From Mycoplasmatota bacterium (GTDB lineage Bacteria > Bacillota_I > Bacilli_A > Acholeplasmatales > Acholeplasmataceae), in the NCBI GenBank assembly GCA_024650045.1, contig JANKMU010000014.1, positions 1 through 53,483 of the forward strand: a DNA stretch of 53,483 bases, read 5' to 3'. The notes beneath the pieces were generated by a model that was given only the letters and a program-made list of their open reading frames with translations, was not told where the DNA came from and ran no database searches. Each line of letters begins with the position of its first letter. Position 1 is the first letter of the stretch. Below are positions 1 to 8,962 of the stretch, piece after piece. A program made the translations under genes and the position numbers.

Positions 1-994
1 CCAGACAATGCTCTTCCAAGTTAAATAATATGCTGAATAATTCTTGTTTTATAAATTTAAACTCAATATATGCAGCATTGCGAGACATTGCTCGATATAA
101 CCCTAAATTTTTTATTGCTGCAATTTCTATTTCATTCATTTCATTTATGTTTATTGCTCGCAGGTGTCTTTTTTGATAGTTAGATATACCCGGTACGGTT
201 AAAACTAATGGCTTATAATTGATATTTTGTCTATCATTTATTTCTTTCTTATAAATCTCTTTATTTTGTTTTTTAGATTTATTGAATTTACCGATGCTCG
301 CTTCCATTGCTTTTATTCTTAAATTGTAGTCATCCAAAACTCTTATAGTATATTCAAACTTATTCTTTGCTCGTCTTAAATTTTTCTCGAATGAATCAAA
401 ATCATCATTTTGCATCGTATAATAAAAACCTGGTAAACCATTAAGATCACTGCCCTTTAAAAAATTATCAAATGACGGTATTAAAATTTGCTCTCGATTT
501 TGATAATCAAAATGATCACGTACTAATTTCCAAATCTCTCTTGGCTTACATTTTTTAAACTCGTCATATGAAACTGAACCTAGAATTGGATCTAAATAAT
601 TCTTCAATTTATTCGCTTCTTCAAATGTTCTTGGATCATAGATAACAATACCAGCTGTTGAAATGTCTCTATAGTAAAATTGAAATGACGCGATTATTGA
701 GTCAACCATATATTGAGGTATATGAATGATATTATGTGAGTGATTTGTTATTTTAAACAAATCATCATAGGATACTTTTATAAAATCAAATGCATTTCGT
801 GGCAATTGTAACAGATTAGAGAAAATTTCAATTGTGTCAAACATCTCTTTTGTTAGTAAATGATGAGTTAATGCATCTTTTTTTGCCTCTGCTTTGGTTC
901 CTGTTATAATTGGCTTTGCATTTTCTAATATATCTTTCGAATAATAAACAATGTAATATATGATTTGATATTTATTAATATTTGTACTACTCAT
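1..994 (-). CDS. Hypothetical protein, 3' end beyond left window edge
   Basis: An open frame starts at an ATG (994-992) and stays open to the window edge, giving at least 331 residues. The first residues are MSSTNINKYQIIYYIVYY. I do not recognise the family. The protein is soluble-looking and rich in Lys, Asn, Ile and Tyr, with no signal peptide or obvious membrane segment; a lysine-rich stretch around residues 225-255 looks helical. The start overlaps the stop of the gene before it (987-1397) by 8 nt, so the two are probably translationally coupled and work together. Its real length and C-terminus cannot be seen. Confidence 0.75.
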   Translation of the reverse strand, partial: MSSTNINKYQIIYYIVYYSKDILENAKPIITGTKAEAKKDALTHHLLTKEMFDTIEIFSNLLQLPRNAFDFIKVSYDDLFKITNHSHNIIHIPQYMVDSIIASFQFYYRDISTAGIVIYDPRTFEEANKLKNYLDPILGSVSYDEFKKCKPREIWKLVRDHFDYQNREQILIPSFDNFLKGSDLNGLPGFYYTMQNDDFDSFEKNLRRAKNKFEYTIRVLDDYNLRIKAMEASIGKFNKSKKQNKEIYKKEINDRQNINYKPLVLTVPGISNYQKRHLRAININEMNEIEIAAIKNLGLYRAMSRNAAYIEFKFIKQELFSILFNLEEHCL

Positions 995-1397
995 TGTTTC
1001 CCTCTAAAAAAGCAAATGCTTTGGCAATACTGTGCTCTATTATCTCATCTTGTATTGCCAATTTCTTATAACCAAATATCTTTAAAATTTGAGGAATTTC
1101 ATCTATTGGTATTCTAGAATCAATGAAAAAAAGAGGTTCTTTGGTGTACGTATAACCACCCGTTCTATTATCTAACAATAAATATCCTTTTCGAGTATTA
1201 TATATGACAAACCACTCTTCATCAACTTTTCTTTTTATATATTTATACTCTTCATCAAGTAGAAGTTTTAGCGTTTCAGGATCTTTGAGCATGAGCTTTT
1301 TCCACTCTTCATAAAATGGCATAATGAATCTATAAAATGATTTCTCTCCCAATCTAATAGTTCTACCTTTGCATTCTTTCCCAAACCAAGTTAACAT
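987..1397 (-). CDS. Hypothetical protein, first gene of a two-gene unit
   Basis: A 136-residue protein that I do not recognise. The start ATG is preceded by a good AGGAGAG ribosome binding site. It is soluble, with mixed charged and aromatic residues and a tryptophan/tyrosine-rich middle (EEWFVIYNTRKGYLLL), and has no signal peptide or membrane segment. Its stop overlaps the start of the large downstream gene that leaves the window, which suggests a functional pair. Upstream lie nearly 900 nt without a supported gene. The position in an accessory block beside a restriction-modification operon makes a mobile or defence role possible, but nothing in the sequence proves it. Confidence 0.7.
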   Translation of the reverse strand: MLTWFGKECKGRTIRLGEKSFYRFIMPFYEEWKKLMLKDPETLKLLLDEEYKYIKRKVDEEWFVIYNTRKGYLLLDNRTGGYTYTKEPLFFIDSRIPIDEIPQILKIFGYKKLAIQDEIIEHSIAKAFAFLEGNNE

Positions 1398-2000
1398 TTT
1401 ATCTCTCCTATACTATGTGAGTTAAAAATTTATATATATTTAATTACTTCCTATCTGTATAATTCTTATAAGTAAACTATGTAATAACAAAATAAATCAT
1501 TTTTAAATTGATTAAGTGCATGCACATCTAATCTTATCACACTAAACACTCTTCTTTTTAAAATAGCCTCTACAGAAACTTGATAGATTTCTTCCTATGG
1601 TTTCTTGGACATCTGTCAATAAAGTGGGCAAAATAAGTGAGAAACTCTTGCTTATATTATTTGCTCAATAACTTTATTTTGCTTAATTCAACCTGTACTT
1701 CTTCTGGTTCTAGTGTATAATTCTTCACCATAATAATAAACAATAAAAAAAACATTTTCAGAATTGTCTTCATTAATTTTTTTTATACTGTTCTCTCAAA
1801 AAGCATACACTCCTTTTCTAGTTTAAGTATTGTCAGTTAATAAATCTAGTATACAACACGAGTTTCACTTTATCAATATCTGTCTCAAATATATTGAATT
1901 AGATAAAATGGACTACATTAATATTAAAATCCATTTAATGGACTAATTGATTCCTCATATCAAAAAGTTAGTACGAAAACACAAAAAAATCCTTATTAAA

Positions 2001-2034
2001 GAAAAAGAAAGCCTGATACGATTGTATCAAGCCT
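2001..2034 (-). terminator. Rho-independent terminator
   Basis: An 11-bp stem (2009-2019 pairing with 2024-2034, two G-U pairs) with a 4-nt loop is followed on the minus strand by a T-rich run. It would end transcripts from the DUF4177-like gene after they pass through the repeat at 2051-2224. Confidence 0.7.
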
Positions 2035-2050
2035 ATGGTTCTTATATGGT

Positions 2051-2224
2051 GTCATAGGAGCACAAATAAACTCGCGTTTTTTGATGAAAACACTTAAAAG
2101 TGTTCTTTTGTCCATCAACATACCTTTTAGAGGACAACAAAGGAAAGTGTAGGACAATGAAAGAAAAGTGTTCTTTTGTCCACCAACATACCCTTTGGAG
2201 GACACAGTGGGAAACTTTGACCCA
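2051..2224 (+). repeat. Dispersed repeat, copies A and B in 68-bp tandem
   Basis: Copy A begins GTCATAGGAGCACAAATAAA and is nearly identical to the copy at 4573 over about 87 nt. Copy B repeats the 3' part: the core AACATACC occurs at 2117 and again at 2185. Both continue with YTTTRGAGGACA. A small hairpin AACACTT/AAGTGTT lies in copy A. Short spurious frames cross the repeat. It may be the end of a lost insertion sequence with multiple terminal binding sites, or a MITE-like element; neither is shown. Confidence 0.75.
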
Positions 2225-2285
2225 AAACCACTATTGTTTGTTCGTAAACTAAAAAAAATCTTTAAATTAATTAAGATGTGCAACG

Positions 2286-2621
2286 CTATAGAATTTTTAT
2301 TGTTCTTTCAAAAAGCAAGTCGTAGTTAAGACTTGATCCTAAAATAGTATTGTTTGAGAATGAAACTAATTTATAACCTTTCAAAGTGTAATCATTAATT
2401 TGTTCTACGATGTTACCTTGTTTAGTTACTATTTTGTATTCGACCGTAAAATCTGTGCTTTTTGAACTTTCTAAATCTCTTTCAAATATAATATCATACT
2501 TTAATGTAGAACCTAAAAAATTACTTGCAGAATAAGCAACTACTCTCCATCTATCTCTTGCAGCATCATTAATGTTATCAATTATATTTTTCCTTAAAGA
2601 CACATGTTTGTATTCTTTCAC
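2286..2621 (-). CDS. Small protein with two DUF4177-like repeats
   Basis: About 111 residues. The GTG at 2621 is chosen because AAAAGGGG lies 8 nt upstream; the GTG at 2630 overlaps that ribosome binding site. The protein is two tandem halves: each opens with a (K/V)EYK strand, has a helix ending in a W/YxVV/LxS turn (DRWRVVAYS; KGYKLVSFS), and ends LGSxLxYDxxFER. This layout matches the DUF4177 family of small alpha/beta proteins, here duplicated head to tail. The function of that family is not established. No signal peptide or membrane segment is seen. It lies in the accessory block between two repeat copies and downstream of the leucine-rich-repeat gene on the same strand. Confidence 0.7.
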   Translation of the reverse strand: MKEYKHVSLRKNIIDNINDAARDRWRVVAYSASNFLGSTLKYDIIFERDLESSKSTDFTVEYKIVTKQGNIVEQINDYTLKGYKLVSFSNNTILGSSLNYDLLFERTIKIL

Positions 2622-2815
2622 GATATACACCCCTTTTGATTAATTATATCACCCGAGCTAGAATATTCTCTATATTTATCATCAAATGCCCTAATAGATA
2701 TTGCCTTGTCGAAAATTACCATCCATCTTTTAAGAGATTATCAAAGTCCTTATATTTAGATATGGTTACTGCTGTTACTTTTCCAAATAAACCAATTTTC
2801 ATTCCAATTCGTATT

Positions 2816-4504
2816 TTAAGATTCAGAAAATTCGCTAAATCGTCCAATGAATTTTAATTGTCCAACTTTTTTATGGAAACTATATTCATAACTACCCATA
2901 TCCCAATATTTTTCTCCTACGACAAAACATGAAATCATATAAGGACTCCATCTTGGTTTTAACTCTTCTACAGCAAGATAAATCACATCACCAATAAAAG
3001 AATCTTCTTCTATGTAGTCTACTGATGGTGGAATGATAAGAACATTATTCGTTGGACCTAGTGCATATTTTTTAATTGATTTAATTGATTTTGGTATTAT
3101 AAAATCATTAATCATAATCGTATCATGTTGACGTGAATTAATATGTTTAAATGCTCCAGATGGTATGTCAGTGATGACGCAATTCTCGTCAAAAACTATC
3201 GACAAATAGAGATTATCAGAAAATTTTGTAGCAAATTCATGCGGTATCACTTTTACATTTTTGCCAAAGTATACATATAATTCATTACTTGTTCCATCAC
3301 CATCTATTCGTTTTATCACACTTTCTTCTAAACTTGCATTAATACAATTAAACTCAATAACAGTTAAATTAGGTTGTCTCGAAAAAGCATTTTGGTGAAT
3401 TATTTCAATATGTTCAGGTAGTACTAACTTTTCTATTGTATTATATTTGAAAGCATTGCTCATAATCTCTTTAACTGGTAAATCGTTATACTTATTTGGT
3501 ATATCAAGAACTGTGTGTGGGAAATCGATTGTTTTAATTATGTAAAATGAATTATCTTTTGATAATTCGAACATAAAACCTTTTTTCTTTCTGATTTCAA
3601 AATATATTTGTTTTTGAACTTCGCTATATTCACTCAAAAAGGATCCGAACAATTCTCTCATCTCGACTACATTATTGAAACCCAATAGTTTTTTTAGTTT
3701 CACACAACGATAAAATGGTGCTTCTCCAAGTTTAGTTAAAAAATTTCCTTTTTCTATTTCAACACTGGTTAAATTACTACAATATTGAAAGCAATGATCT
3801 GAAATAGTTGTTATTGTTTTTGGTAGTTTAATTTTTGATAATTTTTCACATTCAGAAAAAGCCCGATGACCTATATATTGTAATTTCGAATTTTTGGAGA
3901 AACTCACATTCTCTAAACTTAAACACTTTTCAAACGCTTGACCTCCAATTGATTCAAGATTATCATTTAGTTTAATCGTTTTCAATGAATAACAATCAGA
4001 AAACGCTCTTTTTATCTCCTTAACTTGATGCGGGATTTCTATTTCAAGTAACGAAGTGCAACCCGAAAAAACTCCCATATCATCTAAATAAAACTGGAGA
4101 TTGTTAATGTCAACTGTTAATGTATTGATTGATGACCACCTAAAGGCTTCATTCCCAATGAATTCGCAATTTCTTGAAATATGAAAAGGTTTATTGTATG
4201 CTTTTGCCATGAAAAATGCACTCTCACCAATATACATAATTGAATTTACATTAGAGAAAATAATCTCAAGCAAAAATTCACACATAGAAAAAGCACTTTT
4301 CTCTATAATTTTAATTTCATTTGGGATTGAAACTTTTTTTATTTTACTGTTCTTAAATGCACCTTCACCTATAATTGTTATTGGTAATCCATTAAAATGA
4401 CTAGGGATATCTACTGACTCATCTGTGCCATGATACTTTACAATCATATAACTCAAATTATCATTATTTAACTTAACACGCATTTTATTAATTAAATCCT
4501 GCAT
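2816..4504 (-). CDS. BspA-type leucine-rich-repeat protein, cytoplasmic
   Basis: 562 residues from ATG 4504, which sits 7 nt after a GAGGAG site; an upstream in-frame TTG at 4525 has no such site. The protein is built of LRR_5 (Treponema/BspA) repeats of the form 'L..I.LP..I..I...AF..C..L..I', in an N-terminal array of about eight units and a second array in the C-terminal half, joined by a lysine-rich insert (QKQIYFEIRKKKG). Both arrays start with a phrase of the type 'DIP..(F/Y)N(G/D)LP(I/V)..I', so the protein is probably an internal duplication. No signal peptide, anchor or sorting motif is visible, whereas most BspA relatives are surface proteins. A possible -10 (TATACT, 4531-4526) lies upstream. 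Role unknown; ligand binding is likely. Confidence 0.85.
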   Translation of the reverse strand: MQDLINKMRVKLNNDNLSYMIVKYHGTDESVDIPSHFNGLPITIIGEGAFKNSKIKKVSIPNEIKIIEKSAFSMCEFLLEIIFSNVNSIMYIGESAFFMAKAYNKPFHISRNCEFIGNEAFRWSSINTLTVDINNLQFYLDDMGVFSGCTSLLEIEIPHQVKEIKRAFSDCYSLKTIKLNDNLESIGGQAFEKCLSLENVSFSKNSKLQYIGHRAFSECEKLSKIKLPKTITTISDHCFQYCSNLTSVEIEKGNFLTKLGEAPFYRCVKLKKLLGFNNVVEMRELFGSFLSEYSEVQKQIYFEIRKKKGFMFELSKDNSFYIIKTIDFPHTVLDIPNKYNDLPVKEIMSNAFKYNTIEKLVLPEHIEIIHQNAFSRQPNLTVIEFNCINASLEESVIKRIDGDGTSNELYVYFGKNVKVIPHEFATKFSDNLYLSIVFDENCVITDIPSGAFKHINSRQHDTIMINDFIIPKSIKSIKKYALGPTNNVLIIPPSVDYIEEDSFIGDVIYLAVEELKPRWSPYMISCFVVGEKYWDMGSYEYSFHKKVGQLKFIGRFSEFSES

Positions 4505-4572
4505 AAGTTTGCTCCTCAAGTTCAAAGTATATTACTTCTATTAATATCTAAGTACATCAGTGATTATTTAGA

Positions 4573-4680
4573 TGTCATAGGAGCACAAATAAACTCGCGT
4601 TTTTTGATGAAAAACATTTAAAAGTGTTCTTTTGTCCATCAACATACCCTTTGGAGGACATGGCGGGAAATTGCAGCCCT
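4573..4680 (+). repeat. Dispersed repeat, copy C
   Basis: It matches copy A (2051) almost base for base from GTCATAGGAGCACAAATAAA through the core AACATACCCTTTGGAGGACA, with one indel and three substitutions over about 87 nt. It then continues with a weakly conserved G-rich tail similar to copy B. It lies between the LRR gene and the 3' end of the restriction operon, in the same orientation as all other copies. Confidence 0.8.
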
Positions 4681-4746
4681 AAATCATAAAAGATTACTAT
4701 ATTACAAAAAGTATTAGAAATTAAATTTTTACTTAAAAAAACCATT

Positions 4747-5151
4747 TCATTCAGTGGTATCTATTTGAACTCCAGCAGTATTGTATTTCGGATTTGACTC
4801 TTGAATTATCTGATATTCTAAATCTTTATGTTTTATAGCCTTTATTTTAAGCTTATGAATCTTTTCGACCGCATCCTGTTTTTGTTCATTACTTATATCG
4901 CTCACTTTTGAAACATTGAAATCTTTTTTACAAATAGCGTGCATCAATGAATTTCCAGTATCATAGGTCTTTTTATACTGACTAAGTCTTTGACTGATTG
5001 TTCTAACATATGCACTCCCTACATACACTACGTCATTCTTTTCATTTGGATCATAAATTATATATACTCCACAAAAATCGAAAGCATCTAAACTATGAAA
5101 ATCCCCATCTATTATTCCAAAATTCTTAATTAAATCATCAATATTTGCCAT
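4747..5151 (-). CDS. GIY-YIG domain protein
   Basis: 134 residues with a single GIY-YIG endonuclease fold. The two hallmark strands are GVYIIYD (about residue 28) and VVYVGSA (about residue 41); a following Arg (RTISQRL) occupies the catalytic helix position, and the family-typical NPKYNTAG closes the domain. GIY-YIG proteins cut DNA through a metal-dependent mechanism; stand-alone members also occur as restriction enzymes and repair factors. The catalytic Glu may be E122 in YQIIQESNP (inferred). It starts after AAGGAG, 15 nt behind the 259-residue gene, so it appears to be the last gene of the type I restriction operon. It could be an accessory nuclease of the system or a passenger. Confidence 0.8.
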   Translation of the reverse strand: MANIDDLIKNFGIIDGDFHSLDAFDFCGVYIIYDPNEKNDVVYVGSAYVRTISQRLSQYKKTYDTGNSLMHAICKKDFNVSKVSDISNEQKQDAVEKIHKLKIKAIKHKDLEYQIIQESNPKYNTAGVQIDTTE

Positions 5152-5166
5152 TACTTACTCCTTATT

Positions 5167-5946
5167 CTAAGATAGATTATTTATTCTATTTATTACTACA
5201 ATGCCAAAATTTATCATATATGTCTTTTGTTCTTCAGTTAATGAAGTCCTTTCAGATAGAGCTTCTAATTTACCATGTCTAAAGCAATGGAGTTTTCTTG
5301 AATATTCTCTCAAATTAGCCTCTGTAATATAACCCATAAATAATTCTTCATAATTTATACTGTCATATCCTCCTTGTAAACTTACAAGATGTTCATAAGC
5401 ATCTCTTATATTTTGCAGTTTCTCATCCATTGACATAGCTGTAAACTCTGCTCCACGCGTTGATATCACTTTTATAAGTGTTTCTATTTTACTTGTAACA
5501 TCAATTGCCATCACAGTTTTTTTGATTGTTAATGAGTCAATTAGAATCCTTCTATTTGACCATTTAACAGCACCTCGATCATCTCTACCAAACTTAAGTG
5601 CAGTTTCTTGATATAAAATATTATCGGTAAAGTTTGAAAGTCCTTTTGAATTTTCTAACTCTGTTGGAAATTCTGTAATCACATACTTCTCATTCATAAG
5701 AAAAAATGATAGAAAATAATACTTTGAATTTTTATAAATACCTTCAACAACTAATCTATCATTTGATGGGTACAATAAATTTCTCCATTCATTAATAATT
5801 TGCTTATCATCGTAACAAATTAGTTCTTTTTGAAGCATAATCCAATTCTTAGGATACTTTTCGATATCGTTAAAATATGCATAGTCATAACTCGAATTTG
5901 GATTTATTGGAAAATTCTCGAAATAGTACTCAATTACGTCAATCAT
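5167..5946 (-). CDS. Unknown protein inside the type I restriction operon
   Basis: 259 residues, not recognised. It starts 5 nt after the hsdR stop, and its AGAAGG ribosome binding site is formed by the last codons of hsdR, so it is certainly co-expressed. The N-terminal half is a mixed alpha/beta region rich in Tyr, Phe and Asn. The C-terminal half is predicted helical and contains REYSRKLHCFRHGKLEA, in which R217 and H224 have R-x6-H spacing resembling the HEPN ribonuclease motif. That match is weak and inferred. No signal peptide or membrane segment. Possible roles are a regulator, an anti-phage accessory or a toxin-like component of the locus. Confidence 0.75.
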   Translation of the reverse strand: MIDVIEYYFENFPINPNSSYDYAYFNDIEKYPKNWIMLQKELICYDDKQIINEWRNLLYPSNDRLVVEGIYKNSKYYFLSFFLMNEKYVITEFPTELENSKGLSNFTDNILYQETALKFGRDDRGAVKWSNRRILIDSLTIKKTVMAIDVTSKIETLIKVISTRGAEFTAMSMDEKLQNIRDAYEHLVSLQGGYDSINYEELFMGYITEANLREYSRKLHCFRHGKLEALSERTSLTEEQKTYMINFGIVVINRINNLS

Positions 5947-5951
5947 ATAGT

Positions 5952-8948
5952 TTACCTTCTTAATTTCTTGTATAGCTCTTTTGCCATTGCATCCATAACT
6001 TTGTCATAGAACGCTTTGTCCGTGAACAACTTTTCAAAGGATTCATGATTACTTTGGAATAGATTCATAGCAATCTCCCTAAACTTCTCAGGGAACAAGC
6101 TATTAACAAACATTTCAGGGTTATTCTCTTTTGCATATTGAGCATACTTTTTCACTTCGTTATCATTCATAAACATTTCAAAGATACCTTGAATAATAAC
6201 TTTATCGCTTTCAGTAAATTCACCAAAGTAAAGCTCGTTTACTTTATCTATAATGCTTTGAAGAGTATCTCTTGACTTTGGTTTCTTCTTAGCAAGAACC
6301 GATTGCTCTGGTTTTAGATCAGCTGAGGTTTTCTCAAGTTCTATACTACCTTTATAAGTTTCTTTAAGTTTCGCATATTCGAGAGTAATTTTGTCATCAA
6401 TATTTATTTTTTCTGAAGTGTCTTTTGGTAGTAATTTTACTAAATATGATGTGAACATGAACTCCTTAAACAATTCTTTATCATTAATACGAACGATTTG
6501 AGTAATGTAAGAATAAGCATGAGTAAACTTTCTTAATAAATCTCGATATTCATATTTTTCTTTTTCTGATAACTCAAGATATTGATCAATAACTGGCTTT
6601 ATTACACTAGTAACTCTACCTAATGCTCGGTCATCCTGATTCTTTCCTGCTTGAATCTTAATATTTGAAAATAAGTCAACATCGTTATCGTTGTATAGCA
6701 TATATGCATGTATCTTGATTCTTAAATCATAGACACGGTTATAATCAGTTGATCCATCAAGATAAGTAGTTTCATAAAAAGGTTGGAAAGATTTTTTAAT
6801 CTCTTCATGATAGTTGACAAAATCCATCACAAAAGTATCGACTTTACCTGAATAAGTTCGATTGAGTCTCGATAACGTTTGAACTGCATTTACACCATTT
6901 AGTTTCTTATCGACATACATGGAATGTAATAATGGTTCGTCAAATCCAGTTTGATACTTATTAGCAACAACTAAGATATTAAACTCATCACTTCTAAATG
7001 CTTTTCTAAGTTTTTTATCAGAATTAATGAAGTGTCCTCCATTATCTATATTCATCTCTGCTTCTCTATACGTTTTACCATCTAATTTCACTTCACCAGA
7101 AAAAGCAACCAAAACACCAATGTTTTGAGATTCTGTAGGATTACTCTTGATATATTCTTTGATTTCATGATAATAACGAACTGCATTGTGCCGCGAATCA
7201 GCTACCACCATTGCTTTTGCTTTTCCATCAATTCTAAACTGACCATTATTCATGAAGTTATCCATAATAAATCTGGTTTTTGCTTGAATTGTATGGCCAT
7301 GTTCTTTGTAGTATTGAATAAGCACTCTTTTTGCTTGTCCTTCAATAACTTCAGGATTATCTTTAGTAGTTCTAACTAGTTTGAACTGATCTTGAAGTGT
7401 TGTATAGTATTTTAAGACATCTAAAATAAACTCTTCTTCAATGGCTTGTCTCATCGAATAATTATGAAATGGTTCATGCTTATGAGTATTTAGGTTTAAT
7501 CTTCCGAAAAGCTCGATTGTCTTATTTTTGGGGGTTGCTGTAAAGGCGAAAAACGACTGATTCCTATGTTGCCCTTGTGCTAATACTTCTGCAACAAGTT
7601 CATCAGTATCATCTACATCTTCTTCATCGATACCTTCAACTTCTGCATATTCTTTAATAGCGATATCCTTGTCGACTAAAGCTCTTCTAAGCGTCTTAGC
7701 ATTAGCACCAGTTTGTCCTTGATGTGCTTCATCGACTATAATCGCAAACTTTCTACCGTCCATTTGATCAAAATCCTTATATGCAAATAAGAACTTTTGA
7801 ATGGTACATATTATAATACGTTTCTTATCGTTAATCGCTTCTGTAAGACCTTTAGAGCGTTTTTTATCATCAATTGCTTCTACCAGTCCTGCACGATGTT
7901 CAAAGCCATTAATTGTATCTTGCAGTTGTGAGTCTAGTACAACTCTATCGGTTACAATGATAATTGAATTAAAAATAGGTTTATCATTGTTATCATGAAC
8001 AGATGCTAATCTGTAAGCTATCCAAGCAATAGAATTTGATTTACCAGATCCTGCACTGTGTTCAATCAAATAGTTTTGACCCACTCCTTTCTCTTTAACA
8101 TCATCTAGTACTTTTTTAACTACATCATATTGATGATATCTTGGAAATATAATTTTATTAGATTCTTTTGATTTAGAGATAAATCGGTGAATAATATCGA
8201 TAAATGCTTCTCTGGACAAGACTTCTTCCCAGAGATAAGCTGTAGTATAACCATCTGGATTAGTTGGGTTTCCTGCACCACCACTAACTCCTGGACCATT
8301 TGAACCTTGATTGAATGGTAAAAAATACGTATCGTGTCCTTTGAGTTCTGTTGCCATCCATGACTCATATAAATCAACAGCAAAATAGACTAATATTCGA
8401 TGATTAAACCTAAAGATAAATTCTTTAGGATCTCTATTGTTCTTAAACTGATGAATAGCATTCTTATAGTCTTGTCCTTTAAGTTGATTCTTTAATTCCA
8501 AAGCTACAAGTGGAATACCGTTTAGACTAATCACCATATCAATAGTGTTATTGTTAAAAGGGGAATATGCAAATTGTCTCGTTACTCCTAAGATATTTTT
8601 GTCGTATTTTTCAACTAGAATCGGATTGAGTTCAGTTTCAGGTTTAAAAAAGCACACAAAAAGATCAATCCCCATATCCTTAATGCCATTTCTTAAAACG
8701 TGTAAAAGGCCATGGGTATTGATAGAATCTTCTAATCTTCTAAAAAGTTTATTTGGTGCATCTGTACCGTAATACTTTTCGTATCTAGTCCATTCTTTTA
8801 ATTGCGTATTTTTTATGAACTCAATCAAAATATCTATATAGATGCCTTTACTTGAATCGTATCCTGACATATTGAGTTTACGATACGATTCTTCGTTTAA
8901 TAGATATGATTCAATATCCTGTTCAAAACGTTTTTCATTATCTTGCAT
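5952..8948 (-). CDS. hsdR: Type I restriction enzyme, R (endonuclease/translocase) subunit
   Basis: 998 residues, full length for HsdR. The N-terminal nuclease domain shows the PD-(D/E)xK core with D137 (TIDMVISLNG) and E151-x-K153 (ALELKN). Next comes an SF2 motor: Walker A GSGKS (about 300-304), the DEAH box in VDEAHQGQTG, motif III FTATP, and motif VI LSRLNRT. A helical C-terminal part would contact the methylase. It translocates and cuts unmodified DNA when bound to HsdM2HsdS. It follows the small membrane-protein gene and precedes the unknown 259-residue gene on one transcript. All catalytic motifs look intact, so the enzyme is probably active. Confidence 0.96.
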   Translation of the reverse strand: MQDNEKRFEQDIESYLLNEESYRKLNMSGYDSSKGIYIDILIEFIKNTQLKEWTRYEKYYGTDAPNKLFRRLEDSINTHGLLHVLRNGIKDMGIDLFVCFFKPETELNPILVEKYDKNILGVTRQFAYSPFNNNTIDMVISLNGIPLVALELKNQLKGQDYKNAIHQFKNNRDPKEFIFRFNHRILVYFAVDLYESWMATELKGHDTYFLPFNQGSNGPGVSGGAGNPTNPDGYTTAYLWEEVLSREAFIDIIHRFISKSKESNKIIFPRYHQYDVVKKVLDDVKEKGVGQNYLIEHSAGSGKSNSIAWIAYRLASVHDNNDKPIFNSIIIVTDRVVLDSQLQDTINGFEHRAGLVEAIDDKKRSKGLTEAINDKKRIIICTIQKFLFAYKDFDQMDGRKFAIIVDEAHQGQTGANAKTLRRALVDKDIAIKEYAEVEGIDEEDVDDTDELVAEVLAQGQHRNQSFFAFTATPKNKTIELFGRLNLNTHKHEPFHNYSMRQAIEEEFILDVLKYYTTLQDQFKLVRTTKDNPEVIEGQAKRVLIQYYKEHGHTIQAKTRFIMDNFMNNGQFRIDGKAKAMVVADSRHNAVRYYHEIKEYIKSNPTESQNIGVLVAFSGEVKLDGKTYREAEMNIDNGGHFINSDKKLRKAFRSDEFNILVVANKYQTGFDEPLLHSMYVDKKLNGVNAVQTLSRLNRTYSGKVDTFVMDFVNYHEEIKKSFQPFYETTYLDGSTDYNRVYDLRIKIHAYMLYNDNDVDLFSNIKIQAGKNQDDRALGRVTSVIKPVIDQYLELSEKEKYEYRDLLRKFTHAYSYITQIVRINDKELFKEFMFTSYLVKLLPKDTSEKINIDDKITLEYAKLKETYKGSIELEKTSADLKPEQSVLAKKKPKSRDTLQSIIDKVNELYFGEFTESDKVIIQGIFEMFMNDNEVKKYAQYAKENNPEMFVNSLFPEKFREIAMNLFQSNHESFEKLFTDKAFYDKVMDAMAKELYKKLRR

Positions 8949-8962
8949 GTAAGATAACCCCC

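Larger units (their letters stand above)
1398..2285. other. Long intergenic stretch with no supported gene
   Basis: Very AT-rich. Short minus-strand frames such as 1657-1773 (38 codons) are interrupted and may be decayed coding DNA, but I cannot name a source. An ATGGACTA direct repeat and an AATGGA/TCCATT inverted repeat lie at about 1907-1950. The right part holds a terminator hairpin and two copies of the dispersed repeat, listed separately. Nothing else is visible. Confidence 0.5.

Noticed and set aside
1657-1773. 38-codon minus-strand frame with hydrophobic start
   Set aside because: The frame continues past a stop with coding-like sequence, but no family is recognisable and further stops follow; too weak to call even as a pseudogene.
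1996-2283. 95-codon minus-strand frame
   Set aside because: It is made of the dispersed repeat and runs through the terminator hairpin; no ribosome binding site and no conserved protein look.
2716-2802. 28-codon minus-strand frame (MKIGLFGKVTAV...)
   Set aside because: Plausible start sequence but too short, with a weak ribosome binding site; perhaps a remnant of a lost gene.
2636-2857. 73-codon plus-strand frame
   Set aside because: Antisense to the LRR gene end and to intergenic DNA, with no ribosome binding site.
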